Source: a virus
Virus record (IMG/VR): IMGVR_UViG_3300048930_001359
Location: 1 to 36,063 of that record
Strand: one strand, 5' to 3'
DNA: 36,063 nt
Part shown: one piece after another, positions 16,387 to 23,589 of the stretch
Layout: every line of letters starts with the position of its first letter
Position numbering within the stretch: the stretch's first letter is position 1
The notes under the pieces: model-generated
The model's input: the letters and a program-made list of their open reading frames with translations, nothing else
Databases searched by the model: none
Told to the model about the DNA's origin: nothing
Position numbers and translations under genes: made by a program

Positions 16387-17833
16387 CGTCGTTCTCCTGT
16401 GTGGGGGCAGCGGACGGCCACGAACCATGTGGCGTCGCCGTCGTGGGTAGCCCCAGTTCATTCATGAGGGCCAGTTCCTTGGCGCGCTGGCGAAGTTCCG
16501 ATTCCCAGTCGCGCCCCTGGCGGGCGTACTCGTAGGCGAGCGTTGTGGTGTGGCTGCCCAGGCGAGTCGCCTGAGCGTTGGCTTCCTTCGCAGGGTCGAC
16601 GTGTTCCATCCCGTCCCAGAACCACTGGTGTTCGGGAAGCGTGCCCTTTGTGCGAAGCGATTGCGGCAGGAGGCCCTCGACCAGCGTGGCTTCGTCGAGC
16701 CACGCGCGAAAGATCGGGTCGAGCACGACCCGTCCCATGTGGGCCTGGTCCACACGGATCGACTTGTAGTAGGTCTGGTGGTCGAGACGACCGGAGGCGT
16801 AGTTGTAGCCCGACGAGTTACCAGCGGCGACGTTGAACGGCATGTTCAGGCAGCGGGCGATCTCGTTGAGAATCTCGTGTTTGAACTCGCCATAGGTGGT
16901 GGCCGGCTGCTCTGCCGTCACCTGTCCGAGCTTCCACCCACCGGGCAGTACGGTCGCCATGCGACGCTCAAGGTCGACGAGGTCCATCGGCTCGACCGGA
17001 TCGGCCTCGCCGTTGGCAGGCGCATCGGTGTAGAGGACGGCGGCGAAGTCTGCGGCGGTCTCTGCCGCTGCAATGACCGCCAGCGTGTAGCGGCGCAGCT
17101 GCGCGAACAGCGGCAGTGCCGGCGTGATCTCGGGGATGCCGCGCGTTTGCCCCGGTCGATCAGCTCGAAAGTAGTGAACGATCGCCTCGGCGGACACTCG
17201 CTCGAACCCGGTGAGCGATGAGCCGATCCCAGCGGCATCGCCGGGATGACTCCGCAGCAGGTGGTACTCGATCGGATTGCCGAATGAGTCGAAAACGATG
17301 CCGTCAACACCACCGGCGAGACTCACCGTCGGCGTTGCGATCTGATCGGCCTCGATCAGGCGAAGGTCGAGCTTGACGGGTGAGTCGATGGACGGATTGG
17401 CTGTGAGCAGCGCGAAGACCTCGCCGCTCTCGGCGCGGGCGCTGCGGATCGTCCGGAGTTTTTCCGCAAGGCGGATCGAATGTGCCCAGCGTGCGAATGC
17501 GATTTCGGCGGTTCGATTCGCCGCATCATCGCCCGTGAGCAACTGCAGTCGCGGCCCGGTGCCGACACAGTCGTTGGCGAGCGTAAGAACAATGCCGCGG
17601 GCATAAGAGTTGTTGGCCACCTCGTAACGGGAGCGGGCGCGCAGCGTCCTGCGTACAGTCGGGTTGTTGGCGGCGTTGGCGGACAGGTGATCGGCGTTGG
17701 CCCAATGGCGGCGGTTCTCCTCCGTGGTGCTCGCCGCGTCATAGCGACCGCGCACGCGCATCGGCACATGCGTGGTCCGTGCGTCGCGGTGCGACGCCCG
17801 ATCAGCGAAGAGGTTGCGGAGGAATCCGATCAT
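16355..17833 (-). CDS. Phage portal protein (lambda gpB type)
   Basis: The portal forms the dodecameric ring through which DNA enters and leaves the capsid. The 492-aa protein has the lambda-family signatures: an Arg-rich start, then ANNPTVRRTLRARSRYEVAN and YARGIVLTLANDCVGTGPRL in the first 120 residues, HYFRADRPGQTRGIPEITPA mid-protein, and LNMPFNVAAGNSSGYNYASG near residue 360. The ATG at 17833 shares one base with the stop of the preceding gene (TGATG). It sits between the 65-aa protein and the protease-capsid fusion, matching the lambda order. Confidence 0.93.
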   Translation of the reverse strand: MIGFLRNLFADRASHRDARTTHVPMRVRGRYDAASTTEENRRHWANADHLSANAANNPTVRRTLRARSRYEVANNSYARGIVLTLANDCVGTGPRLQLLTGDDAANRTAEIAFARWAHSIRLAEKLRTIRSARAESGEVFALLTANPSIDSPVKLDLRLIEADQIATPTVSLAGGVDGIVFDSFGNPIEYHLLRSHPGDAAGIGSSLTGFERVSAEAIVHYFRADRPGQTRGIPEITPALPLFAQLRRYTLAVIAAAETAADFAAVLYTDAPANGEADPVEPMDLVDLERRMATVLPGGWKLGQVTAEQPATTYGEFKHEILNEIARCLNMPFNVAAGNSSGYNYASGRLDHQTYYKSIRVDQAHMGRVVLDPIFRAWLDEATLVEGLLPQSLRTKGTLPEHQWFWDGMEHVDPAKEANAQATRLGSHTTTLAYEYARQGRDWESELRQRAKELALMNELGLPTTATPHGSWPSAAPTQENDDEQAAQNAED

Positions 17834-18030
17834 CAATTCGTTCCTGGCGGCACGAGCTTCTTGAGCGCGATCCCGAGGCCCTTGGTCTTGATGGCCTTCT
17901 TGCTCTGGAGGTAGCGGTCGGCAGCGATCTGGTCCGGCAGCGCGTGCTGCTCCATCTCGGCGCTGTCGCCCTTGGCCCGCTTGGGGCCGGCTGCGTTGTC
18001 CTTAATGGTCTGGTCCAGTTCTTCAGCCAT
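17833..18030 (-). CDS. Small head protein in the gpW position, 65 aa
   Basis: A small, charged protein between large terminase and portal, where lambda carries gpW. It begins with MAEELDQTIKDNAAGPKRAK and ends KGLGIALKKLVPPGTN. GGAG is 7 nt upstream of its ATG. It lacks an obvious gpW fold signature, so the positional match does not prove homology. The 18069-18087 motif lies about 40 bp upstream. Confidence 0.72.
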   Translation of the reverse strand: MAEELDQTIKDNAAGPKRAKGDSAEMEQHALPDQIAADRYLQSKKAIKTKGLGIALKKLVPPGTN

Positions 18031-18068
18031 GCGAGGTCTCCAAAGCGGAACCGCTCATGCGGTCCGCC

Positions 18069-18087
18069 CATAGATGACCTATGCCGG
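18069..18087 (-). promoter_or_regulatory. Copy of recurring motif, upstream of the portal block
   Basis: The + strand reads CATAGATGACCTATGCCGG. Sixteen bases are identical to 29021-29036, and 18 of 19 match the reverse complement at 20532-20550. It sits in the gap between terminase and the 65-aa protein. CATAG and CTATG form an inverted repeat with a 5-nt centre, consistent with a protein-binding site or an unusual promoter. Confidence 0.45.
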
Positions 18088-18118
18088 GGAGTGGCGAAGT
18101 GTTCGAGGCGGGATTGGC

Positions 18119-20392
18119 TCAGCGTCGTTGCCGCTGGATGGACGAGAGCTTCAACTTCGGACGGGTGAGTTCACGACGATGGTCGGTCCCAAACAGCACC
18201 GCACCGAGCATCGACGCGCCCACCGCACAGCCGACGACGCAGTCGAGCCAGTGGTTGTCGGTGCCGGGCGTGCGCAGCTTCCACTCGTCCACCTGCCGCC
18301 CGCGTCCTTCGGTCTTCACGCGGAACTCGCTGGTGAGGTGCTCGGCGAGCAGGCGGTGGTCGTGCCCGTCGAACATGGAAAGGCACCCGGGATCGCCCAT
18401 CGGCACGGCCAGGCGGGCATGGACGAAACTCTTCCAGTAATTGGTGTCGATCAGGCCGTAGCGGACGGCGCGCTTGCCGTGCAGGCCGGGGATGCGCCAG
18501 TGCAGGCCGACTCGGTCGCCGCGCTTGGGCTTGTACTCGGCGAACGGCGTGCTGGCCGCGCCGACGTACTTGCCGTGGCTGGGCATGACGATCGCGCTGC
18601 TCGGGGACTGCCGGCAGAACTGATAGATCACGTCCGTCGAGTTGCCCCAGTTGGCGTCAATGAGGCAGCGGCCGACCTTCATCGCCGCGCCGTCGTCGCG
18701 GCGGTACTCGCGGGCCAGCCGCTCGTTGGTGAGCGCCTCGAGCCCCGCGTAGATCACGCCTTCCTGCCCCGTGCCGGTGTGAATGCTGCCGAGCGTGCGT
18801 TTGGCGTCTCGGAGCGTGAAGTAGTCGCGGCGCTGGTCGGGGTAGGTGCCGTAGTCCAGCACGTAGCCGGTGAAGTCTTCTTCCCAGCCGCAGATCGTCC
18901 AGAACAACAGCGTCCCCTGGACGTCGATGAACATGGTGAGGTGGTTCACGCCCACCGGCACCTCGCCGCGCTTCATGCCGTTAGTCTTGGCGGCGATCTG
19001 ATCCGGCGTCAGCAGCGTGTCGTCATCCGAAGACTCGGGCTTCGGCTCGTTCTGGTACTCGGCCCAGAAGGCGGCCTCGCCGTGATCGAGCTTCAGGTTC
19101 ATCGCGTGCTGGATGGCCGAGAGTTCATCGGGGTTGTGGCGCTGCGGCCACGCGACAATCGTACCGACGTCCATCTCAACCTGGTTGGCCTGATAGAACT
19201 CGGTGGCCTCAGAGACACCCCGGTCGTTCCGCTGCCCGTCCGCACGGATCTGCGCGTAATGCTGCCACAGCTTTTCATTGGCTGGGAAGGCGTACACCAT
19301 CTTGGTCCGCTCGCCTTGCCACTGCGGGTGCTTCTCGCGGTCGAGGATGCGGTCGGCCATGTCGTCGGGACGCACGACCGTGAGCGTCATCAGCCCGGCG
19401 ATCTTCCGCCCGGGACCGGCCAAGCCGAGGATCGCGCCGGCGAGAATCTGCTCGCGGGTGTGACACTGACTAGGTGAGCGCGCTGATTCATCGGTCTGCG
19501 GGTCGTCCAGCAGCACCAGTGACGGACGCACAGACTTCCCATCCGCGCGCTTGTGCTTCATCCCGCGGATGCGCCCGGTGATGCCGGCCACCTTGATGAT
19601 CGCGCCGGACGCCACGCTGGCGTCGATGCTGGGCAGCACGATCTCCTTGGCCGTCCAGCCGATGTGAGTGCGAGCGCCGCGATAGAGCTGACCGGCGGCG
19701 CGCTGGTGGATGCCTTCAAGCGCCCGGATCGGCCCGCAGACCTCGCTGAAATCTTCCTCGAGCAGGTCGTTGTTCTCCAACTCGCTCTTAATGCTGTCGA
19801 GCATGTCGGCGGCGTGTTCTTCGTCACTACCGATGAGCGCGATGAACTCGCGGTGGCCGAACAGCAGCGCCCACAGGCACGCTGTCTCGCACAGAGTCGT
19901 CTTGCCGCTGCCGCGCGGCATTGCCATCGCGAAGAGCCCACCGTTGAGCACCGCCTCCTCGATCTTCGCGATGACCTTCAGGTGATCAGGCGACCACGCC
20001 AGGTGAAACGTCTGCGGGAAGTAGGCGTCGCAGAAGACGCGGAAGCTCTCACTCGCCCGGCGACGACGATCGACATCGCGCGGCTCATGCACCCAGCCAT
20101 CCGCCGCGATGTCGCGGGATGATTCACTCTGCGCCCGGCTGCGCGCGTTGACGGCGTCCTTGTGCTTCTCGTAGTCGGCCTCGGTCCAGCCCGGTGGGAA
20201 CGACTCGTGGCGCGCGTGGAAGAGCCAGGCCGCGTACTTCACCAGGTCGATGCGCTTGCCGTCGCCGATCTTGTACGCGGCGCGGTTCTGGTGTCGGTAG
20301 ACGACGTGCGGCTGCGCCACCTCGCCCAGCGGCGTGGCGTTGAGAAGTCGAACGGCCTCGGCAGCCTTGAGCTTGCGCGGGTCAATCGCCAC
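18119..20392 (-). CDS. Phage terminase large subunit
   Basis: The ATP-driven packaging motor and nuclease. The 757-aa product carries Walker A PRGSGKTT at 159-166, Walker B SLVLLDDP at 291-298, and acidic nuclease-type segments further on, including FIDVQGTLLFWTICGW and CLIDANWGNSTDVIYQF. The start is GTG, overlapping the preceding small gene by 11 bp, with GGGAGG upstream. An N-terminal extension of about 110 residues before the motor holds GKRIDLVKYAAWLF, echoed in the upstream 75-aa protein. The family call is secure; the packaging mode (cos or headful) cannot be read. Confidence 0.92.
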   Translation of the reverse strand: MAIDPRKLKAAEAVRLLNATPLGEVAQPHVVYRHQNRAAYKIGDGKRIDLVKYAAWLFHARHESFPPGWTEADYEKHKDAVNARSRAQSESSRDIAADGWVHEPRDVDRRRRASESFRVFCDAYFPQTFHLAWSPDHLKVIAKIEEAVLNGGLFAMAMPRGSGKTTLCETACLWALLFGHREFIALIGSDEEHAADMLDSIKSELENNDLLEEDFSEVCGPIRALEGIHQRAAGQLYRGARTHIGWTAKEIVLPSIDASVASGAIIKVAGITGRIRGMKHKRADGKSVRPSLVLLDDPQTDESARSPSQCHTREQILAGAILGLAGPGRKIAGLMTLTVVRPDDMADRILDREKHPQWQGERTKMVYAFPANEKLWQHYAQIRADGQRNDRGVSEATEFYQANQVEMDVGTIVAWPQRHNPDELSAIQHAMNLKLDHGEAAFWAEYQNEPKPESSDDDTLLTPDQIAAKTNGMKRGEVPVGVNHLTMFIDVQGTLLFWTICGWEEDFTGYVLDYGTYPDQRRDYFTLRDAKRTLGSIHTGTGQEGVIYAGLEALTNERLAREYRRDDGAAMKVGRCLIDANWGNSTDVIYQFCRQSPSSAIVMPSHGKYVGAASTPFAEYKPKRGDRVGLHWRIPGLHGKRAVRYGLIDTNYWKSFVHARLAVPMGDPGCLSMFDGHDHRLLAEHLTSEFRVKTEGRGRQVDEWKLRTPGTDNHWLDCVVGCAVGASMLGAVLFGTDHRRELTRPKLKLSSIQRQRR

Positions 20393-20609
20393 CGCTCTGC
20401 ACCTCCCTCAGCAGCCATGCCGTGTAGTGGACGAGGTTGATCGTGCCGTTGGCGTTCGCGGGCGCGCCGGCGTCGAGGTCGGCCTGCACCTGCTCACGGG
20501 TCACCTTTCGCGCACCCGCGGCGGACAACATCCGGCATATGTCATCTATGGACAGCGCGGCGGGATTGACCGTCGCCGGGCCGGGTTGATGGAGCTGCGA
20601 GTTCGACAC
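20382..20609 (-). CDS. Small terminase-linked protein, candidate small subunit
   Basis: A 75-aa frame directly upstream of, and overlapping, the large terminase. The GTG at 20609 is preferred because AGGA lies upstream and codons before it look non-coding. The product contains LSIDDICRMLSAAGARKVTR, an HTH-like helix pair, and ends GTINLVHYTAWLLREV. That last motif resembles GKRIDLVKYAAWLF in the large subunit. Position fits a small terminase subunit, which recognises the packaging site, but 75 aa is short for that family. Confidence 0.6.
   Translation of the reverse strand: MSNSQLHQPGPATVNPAALSIDDICRMLSAAGARKVTREQVQADLDAGAPANANGTINLVHYTAWLLREVQSGGD
20532..20550 (+). promoter_or_regulatory. 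Copy of recurring motif, inside the 75-aa gene
   Basis: The + strand reads CCGGCATATGTCATCTATG, the reverse complement of the 18069-18087 motif with one difference. Relative to the other two copies it is inverted, so it would point to the + cassette that begins 169 nt away. It also encodes SIDDICR on the - strand, so part of the match could reflect coding constraint. Confidence 0.35.
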
Positions 20610-20718
20610 GTTTCGCCATCCTAACACGTTTAACAACATGGGTTTACGAGCTGATTCCGCTTGATGTGTCCCGCGAAACGAGCAACTGTGCGTCCATCCA
20701 GAACAGAAGGGAAACGCG

Positions 20719-20931
20719 ATGAAGAACGCCAACGAGAAGAACGCCAACCGACGCCTGCAACCCGGAACCAAGGTGGTTTCCACCGCCGACGGCGAGCCCG
20801 GGACGGTGGTGCGGGTGAGCACCTACCGCCGCAACGCGATCGACGCCTGGACGTACCTGGTCGACACCGCCGACGGCCGCGAGGTCTGGGACGCCAGCGA
20901 GTTGTTCGTACCCGCGACCGAGCAGGCCTGA
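20719..20931 (+). CDS. Small KOW/SH3-like protein, 70 aa
   Basis: First gene of the + strand cassette, with AGAAGGGAAA upstream. After a basic, Asn-rich start the sequence LQPGTKVVSTADGEPGTVVR then YLVDTADGREVWDASELF reads like a small five-strand SH3/KOW barrel. Such barrels bind nucleic acid or protein partners. I do not recognise a named family. Two other proteins in this cassette show a similar module. Confidence 0.72.
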   Translation: MKNANEKNANRRLQPGTKVVSTADGEPGTVVRVSTYRRNAIDAWTYLVDTADGREVWDASELFVPATEQA

Positions 20932-20956
20932 ACCCCGAACCACAAAGGAGAACGCC

Positions 20957-21196
20957 ATGAAGAACAACGCCACCAACGACGCCCAAACCGAATACGCCAA
21001 GCGCAGCAGCGACGTCGCCCGGCTGATGGATGTCCTGCAGATGGAGCTCGACAAGCACGCCGACGCGGCGAAGTCCGACCCGAAGAACTGGGGCCGGGTT
21101 GGCGACCTCGGGAAGGTCCGCAACGACCTGATCGAGGTGATCTCCTTCATGAGCGGCTTCGAACGCAAACAACTCGAAGAGTTCCTCGCCGAGTAA
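20957..21196 (+). CDS. Small helical protein, 79 aa
   Basis: AAAGGAGAACGCC precedes the ATG. The product is helical and acidic: SSDVARLMDVLQMELDKHAD, then a loop with KSDPKNWGRVGDLGKVRNDL and a final helix FMSGFERKQLEEFLAE. No membrane segment or known motif. Its tight spacing and shared ribosome-site style with its neighbours support it being a real gene of unknown function. Confidence 0.72.
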   Translation: MKNNATNDAQTEYAKRSSDVARLMDVLQMELDKHADAAKSDPKNWGRVGDLGKVRNDLIEVISFMSGFERKQLEEFLAE

Positions 21197-21222
21197 CCAC
21201 CAACCCGAACCGGAGCACGACC

Positions 21223-21486
21223 ATGCGAATCAAAGTGATCGAGATCGAAGGCAACGGCGGGCACCTCGCAATCGAGCGCCAAGTCGATCGCGGCCTGATC
21301 CAGATCAGATCCACCATCAAGCAGAACGGCCAGCACTCCACGAAGCGGTGGGACATCGAACCGCGAATCGACGACGAGGCGTTGTTCGCGATCGCCACCG
21401 AGGTGCAGCAGCGCACCGACGGGCAGCGCGGCACCAACAGCATGATCCACGACTACTACCGCGAGTTGCAGCGCTTCCAGGCTTGA
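21223..21486 (+). CDS. Small protein, 87 aa, unknown function
   Basis: CGGAG precedes the ATG. The first half is beta-rich (MRIKVIEIEGNGGHLAIERQ, then LIQIRSTIKQNGQH) and the second half helical (DEALFAIATEVQQRTDGQRG, HDYYRELQRFQ). It lies 12 nt before the next gene. No family was recognised. Confidence 0.72.
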   Translation: MRIKVIEIEGNGGHLAIERQVDRGLIQIRSTIKQNGQHSTKRWDIEPRIDDEALFAIATEVQQRTDGQRGTNSMIHDYYRELQRFQA

Positions 21487-21498
21487 ACGGAGACGACC

Positions 21499-21858
21499 AT
21501 GACCAAGAAGCAAACCATCCAGCACATTGCCCGCGAGATCCTCGACCTCGACACGCTCGAGACGCGCCGAATGGACGGCCTCGACTTCAAAGAGCAGGCG
21601 GTCTGGTCGATCGCCAAGGCGCTCGACGCCGCCTACGAGGCCGGACGCGCCGCGGGCCAGAAGCGGAGCCGCAGCACCAAGCGCGAGCCCGGTCTCCGGA
21701 TCGGACAACGAGTTCAGGTCACGCCGCTCGGCGACGCCGGACGCATCACCGGCACGGAGGACGACGGGCACATCCTGATCGTCGACCTCGACTCCGGCGG
21801 CACGGTGCATGTGCCCACCGCTGACTTCCAACCGATCGCACGACGCCCGAGGCCCTGA
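21499..21858 (+). CDS. Two-domain small protein: DUF6900-like helices plus KOW-like barrel, 119 aa
   Basis: CGGAG precedes the ATG. The N-terminal half (about 1-55, TIQHIAREILDLDTLETRRM and VWSIAKALDAAYEAGRAAG) resembles the DUF6900 helical domain, recognised from memory and not checked. A basic linker (GQKRSRSTKRE) leads to a C-terminal barrel (LRIGQRVQVTPLGDAGRITG, ILIVDLDSGGTVHVPTADF). The barrel resembles that in the 70-aa protein at the start of the cassette. Function unknown. Confidence 0.72.
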   Translation: MTKKQTIQHIAREILDLDTLETRRMDGLDFKEQAVWSIAKALDAAYEAGRAAGQKRSRSTKREPGLRIGQRVQVTPLGDAGRITGTEDDGHILIVDLDSGGTVHVPTADFQPIARRPRP

Positions 21859-21878
21859 ACAAGGGCCCCTGGTGTTTA

Positions 21879-21923
21879 CGGGGCACGTCGCCCCGACGGC
21901 CTGGCCAGCCCCAACACGGCCAG
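21879..21923 (+). promoter_or_regulatory. Two tandem hairpins in the leader of the HARE-HTH gene
   Basis: Perfect stems CGGGGC/GCCCCG (21879-21884 and 21890-21895) and CTGGCC/GGCCAG (21901-21906 and 21918-21923). The second ends right against the ribosome site AAGGAAA. Neither is followed by a T-run. This 78-nt gap is the longest between the first six genes of the cassette. Confidence 0.4.
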
Positions 21924-21936
21924 AAGGAAATCTGTC

Positions 21937-22488
21937 ATGAAGAAGGACGACATCAAGCTCGGCGGCACCTACATGGCGAAGGTCACGGATCGCGTGGTCC
22001 CGGTGCGGCTCGACCGCGAGAACCCGCGTGGCGGTTGGGACGCGACCAACCTGGTCACCAACAAGCAGATCCGCATCAAGAGCGCCCAGCGCCTCCGCGG
22101 GCCGGCGCGGGACGACACCAAGACGAAGACGGCCGAGGGCACAAATGCCGATCTCGATCGCGTGCCGCTCACCGAGGTGATGAAGAAGCCCGCCAAGGGA
22201 ACCAAGGCCCCGAAGGCCGAGAAGCCCGCCAAGACGCCGAAGCCCGAGAAGCCGGCGCGCAAGCCCAGCGGGCTCGACGCGGCGGCGAAGGTGCTCGCCG
22301 ACAAGGGCGAACCGATGCGCTGCGGCGACATCGTCGAGACGATGATCAACACCGGTCTGTGGGAGACCAACGGCAAGACGCCCGCCGCCACGATCTACGC
22401 CGCGATCCTCCGCGAGATCCAGACCAAGGGTGCCGAGGCCCGGTTCAAGAAGACCGATCGCGGGCTCTTCACCGTCAAGGGGAAGTGA
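21937..22488 (+). CDS. HARE-HTH domain protein, 183 aa
   Basis: The C-terminal domain (about 110-183) matches the HARE-HTH winged-helix module: GLDAAAKVLADKGEPMRCGD, TPAATIYAAILREIQTKG, and FKKTDRGLFTVKGK. This fold links DNA-modification enzymes and RNA polymerase delta subunits to DNA or chromatin. The N-terminal 55 residues (KLGGTYMAKVTDRVVPVRL) look like an SH3/KOW-type barrel. A Lys/Pro/Ala-rich tail-like linker (about 82-110) joins the two. AGAAGGAAA precedes the ATG. A DNA- or RNA polymerase-binding regulator is plausible; the exact role is unknown. Confidence 0.82.
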   Translation: MKKDDIKLGGTYMAKVTDRVVPVRLDRENPRGGWDATNLVTNKQIRIKSAQRLRGPARDDTKTKTAEGTNADLDRVPLTEVMKKPAKGTKAPKAEKPAKTPKPEKPARKPSGLDAAAKVLADKGEPMRCGDIVETMINTGLWETNGKTPAATIYAAILREIQTKGAEARFKKTDRGLFTVKGK

Positions 22489-22497
22489 GGTGACGCC

Positions 22498-22854
22498 ATG
22501 AAGACCAGCATCCGCAACCGCAACGTCACCTTCCGCCACGAGGACGGCTGCCTGGTGCGCACCGTCACCGGGGGCGACGGTCGTAGCTACAGCCACCGCT
22601 GCTCGCTCGCGGCGTTCGAAACGACCGCCCACGCGATGGACGAGACGCCGGCGGAAGGAACGGGCGCGACGATGGCGGCAATCGCGGGAGCCGAGAGCCT
22701 GCCTTTCACGCAGGTGGACGTGGCGCTCGCCTTTCTGCACGAGCGCGGGATCATCGACCGCCGGCACCGGCGGAACTACCCGGCGAGTAGCGCCGTCCAC
22801 CTCGACGCGTTGATCGAGTGGCACGCGCTGCGGGAGGAGCCGACGACGACCTGA
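22498..22854 (+). CDS. Small protein, 118 aa, unknown function
   Basis: GAGGTGACGCC precedes the ATG, 9 nt after the HARE-HTH stop, so the two are probably cotranslated. The N-terminal part is beta-rich (NVTFRHEDGCLVRTVTGGDG). The C-terminal part is helical and could be a small winged helix (FTQVDVALAFLHERGIIDRR). No family recognised. Confidence 0.7.
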   Translation: MKTSIRNRNVTFRHEDGCLVRTVTGGDGRSYSHRCSLAAFETTAHAMDETPAEGTGATMAAIAGAESLPFTQVDVALAFLHERGIIDRRHRRNYPASSAVHLDALIEWHALREEPTTT

Positions 22855-22882
22855 CATCACGCGCCCTCCGCAACAGAGCCAG

Positions 22883-22900
22883 CCCCGGCGGTCGTCGGGG
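22883..22900 (+). terminator. Weak hairpin after the small-gene cassette
   Basis: CCCCG (22883-22887) and CGGGG (22896-22900) can pair across an 8-nt loop, followed by TTGTCT. Located 28 nt after the stop of the 118-aa gene. The stem is short and the T-run poor, so this is tentative. Confidence 0.3.
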
Positions 22901-22950
22901 TTGTCTCCGTTCATGTGCAGCAAGCTCCGTTCGCCGATACCCTGTGACGA

Positions 22951-23589
22951 ATGTGGGAAGACGACGCGCACAAAGTAGCCATCGCGATGAAACGCGACCT
23001 CAAAGATCGTCCTGAGCCCGACTGGTCGATTGCTTCGGAGTCGCCGCCGGTCCGGGTGATCGACTGCGTGTTGTCGTTGCGGAAACCTTACAAGACCGTC
23101 GTCCTTCCACGTGTGACAGGTTTTCGCGCGGCACATCCGAATGTGACGACGCTCCAATCTCTCCTGGACCTGATCAACACGGTTGGTGGACCAATCCCGC
23201 TCATCAAGACAGAGTTGCGCATGGACTCGCCCTCGAAAGGCGAGGCGATCGTTGCAGTCGCTCAGTACCTTCATGACATGCAGAAGCGTTTCCCCGGCGA
23301 CGACGAGTCGACGCGCCTGCAGGCGTGGGCTGAATGGGCAAGGCCTGGAGATTACCTCGCGATTGAAGTTCGGGGCGTTGCGCTCGCCGGCTTCCAGTAT
23401 CCGCGCATGTTGTTCGGCGCGGACACGGCGAAGCCCGACGTGCATATCACGCGATACGTCTCCGAAGCGATTGGGCGTGAGGTGAAGGAGGTTCATGCGC
23501 TCTACATCCTTGAACGGGCGGCCGAGATCGCGGGCCAATCACTTCGTCGTCTCGACAACCTCATCTGGGAGTTGCGAGCCGGAGCTTGA
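22951..23589 (+). CDS. Conserved-looking protein, 212 aa, possible DNA-glycosylase-like fold
   Basis: The last gene of the + cassette, ending within the convergent methyltransferase gene (51-bp overlap). The protein is largely helical. VIDCVLSLRKPYKTVVLPRV near residue 36 and LYILERAAEIAGQSLRRLDN at the end resemble the helical layout of HhH-GPD-type base-excision proteins, but I cannot see a clear helix-hairpin-helix or catalytic Asp motif. No strong ribosome site precedes ATG 22951, so the true start could differ. A role in protecting or processing modified DNA beside a methyltransferase is speculative. Confidence 0.68.
   Translation: MWEDDAHKVAIAMKRDLKDRPEPDWSIASESPPVRVIDCVLSLRKPYKTVVLPRVTGFRAAHPNVTTLQSLLDLINTVGGPIPLIKTELRMDSPSKGEAIVAVAQYLHDMQKRFPGDDESTRLQAWAEWARPGDYLAIEVRGVALAGFQYPRMLFGADTAKPDVHITRYVSEAIGREVKEVHALYILERAAEIAGQSLRRLDNLIWELRAGA

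Noticed and set aside
14593-16467. 624-codon + strand frame opposite the capsid fusion gene
   Set aside because: Antisense shadow with low-complexity Arg/Val/Gly/Asp composition; the - strand product is a clear protease-capsid fusion.
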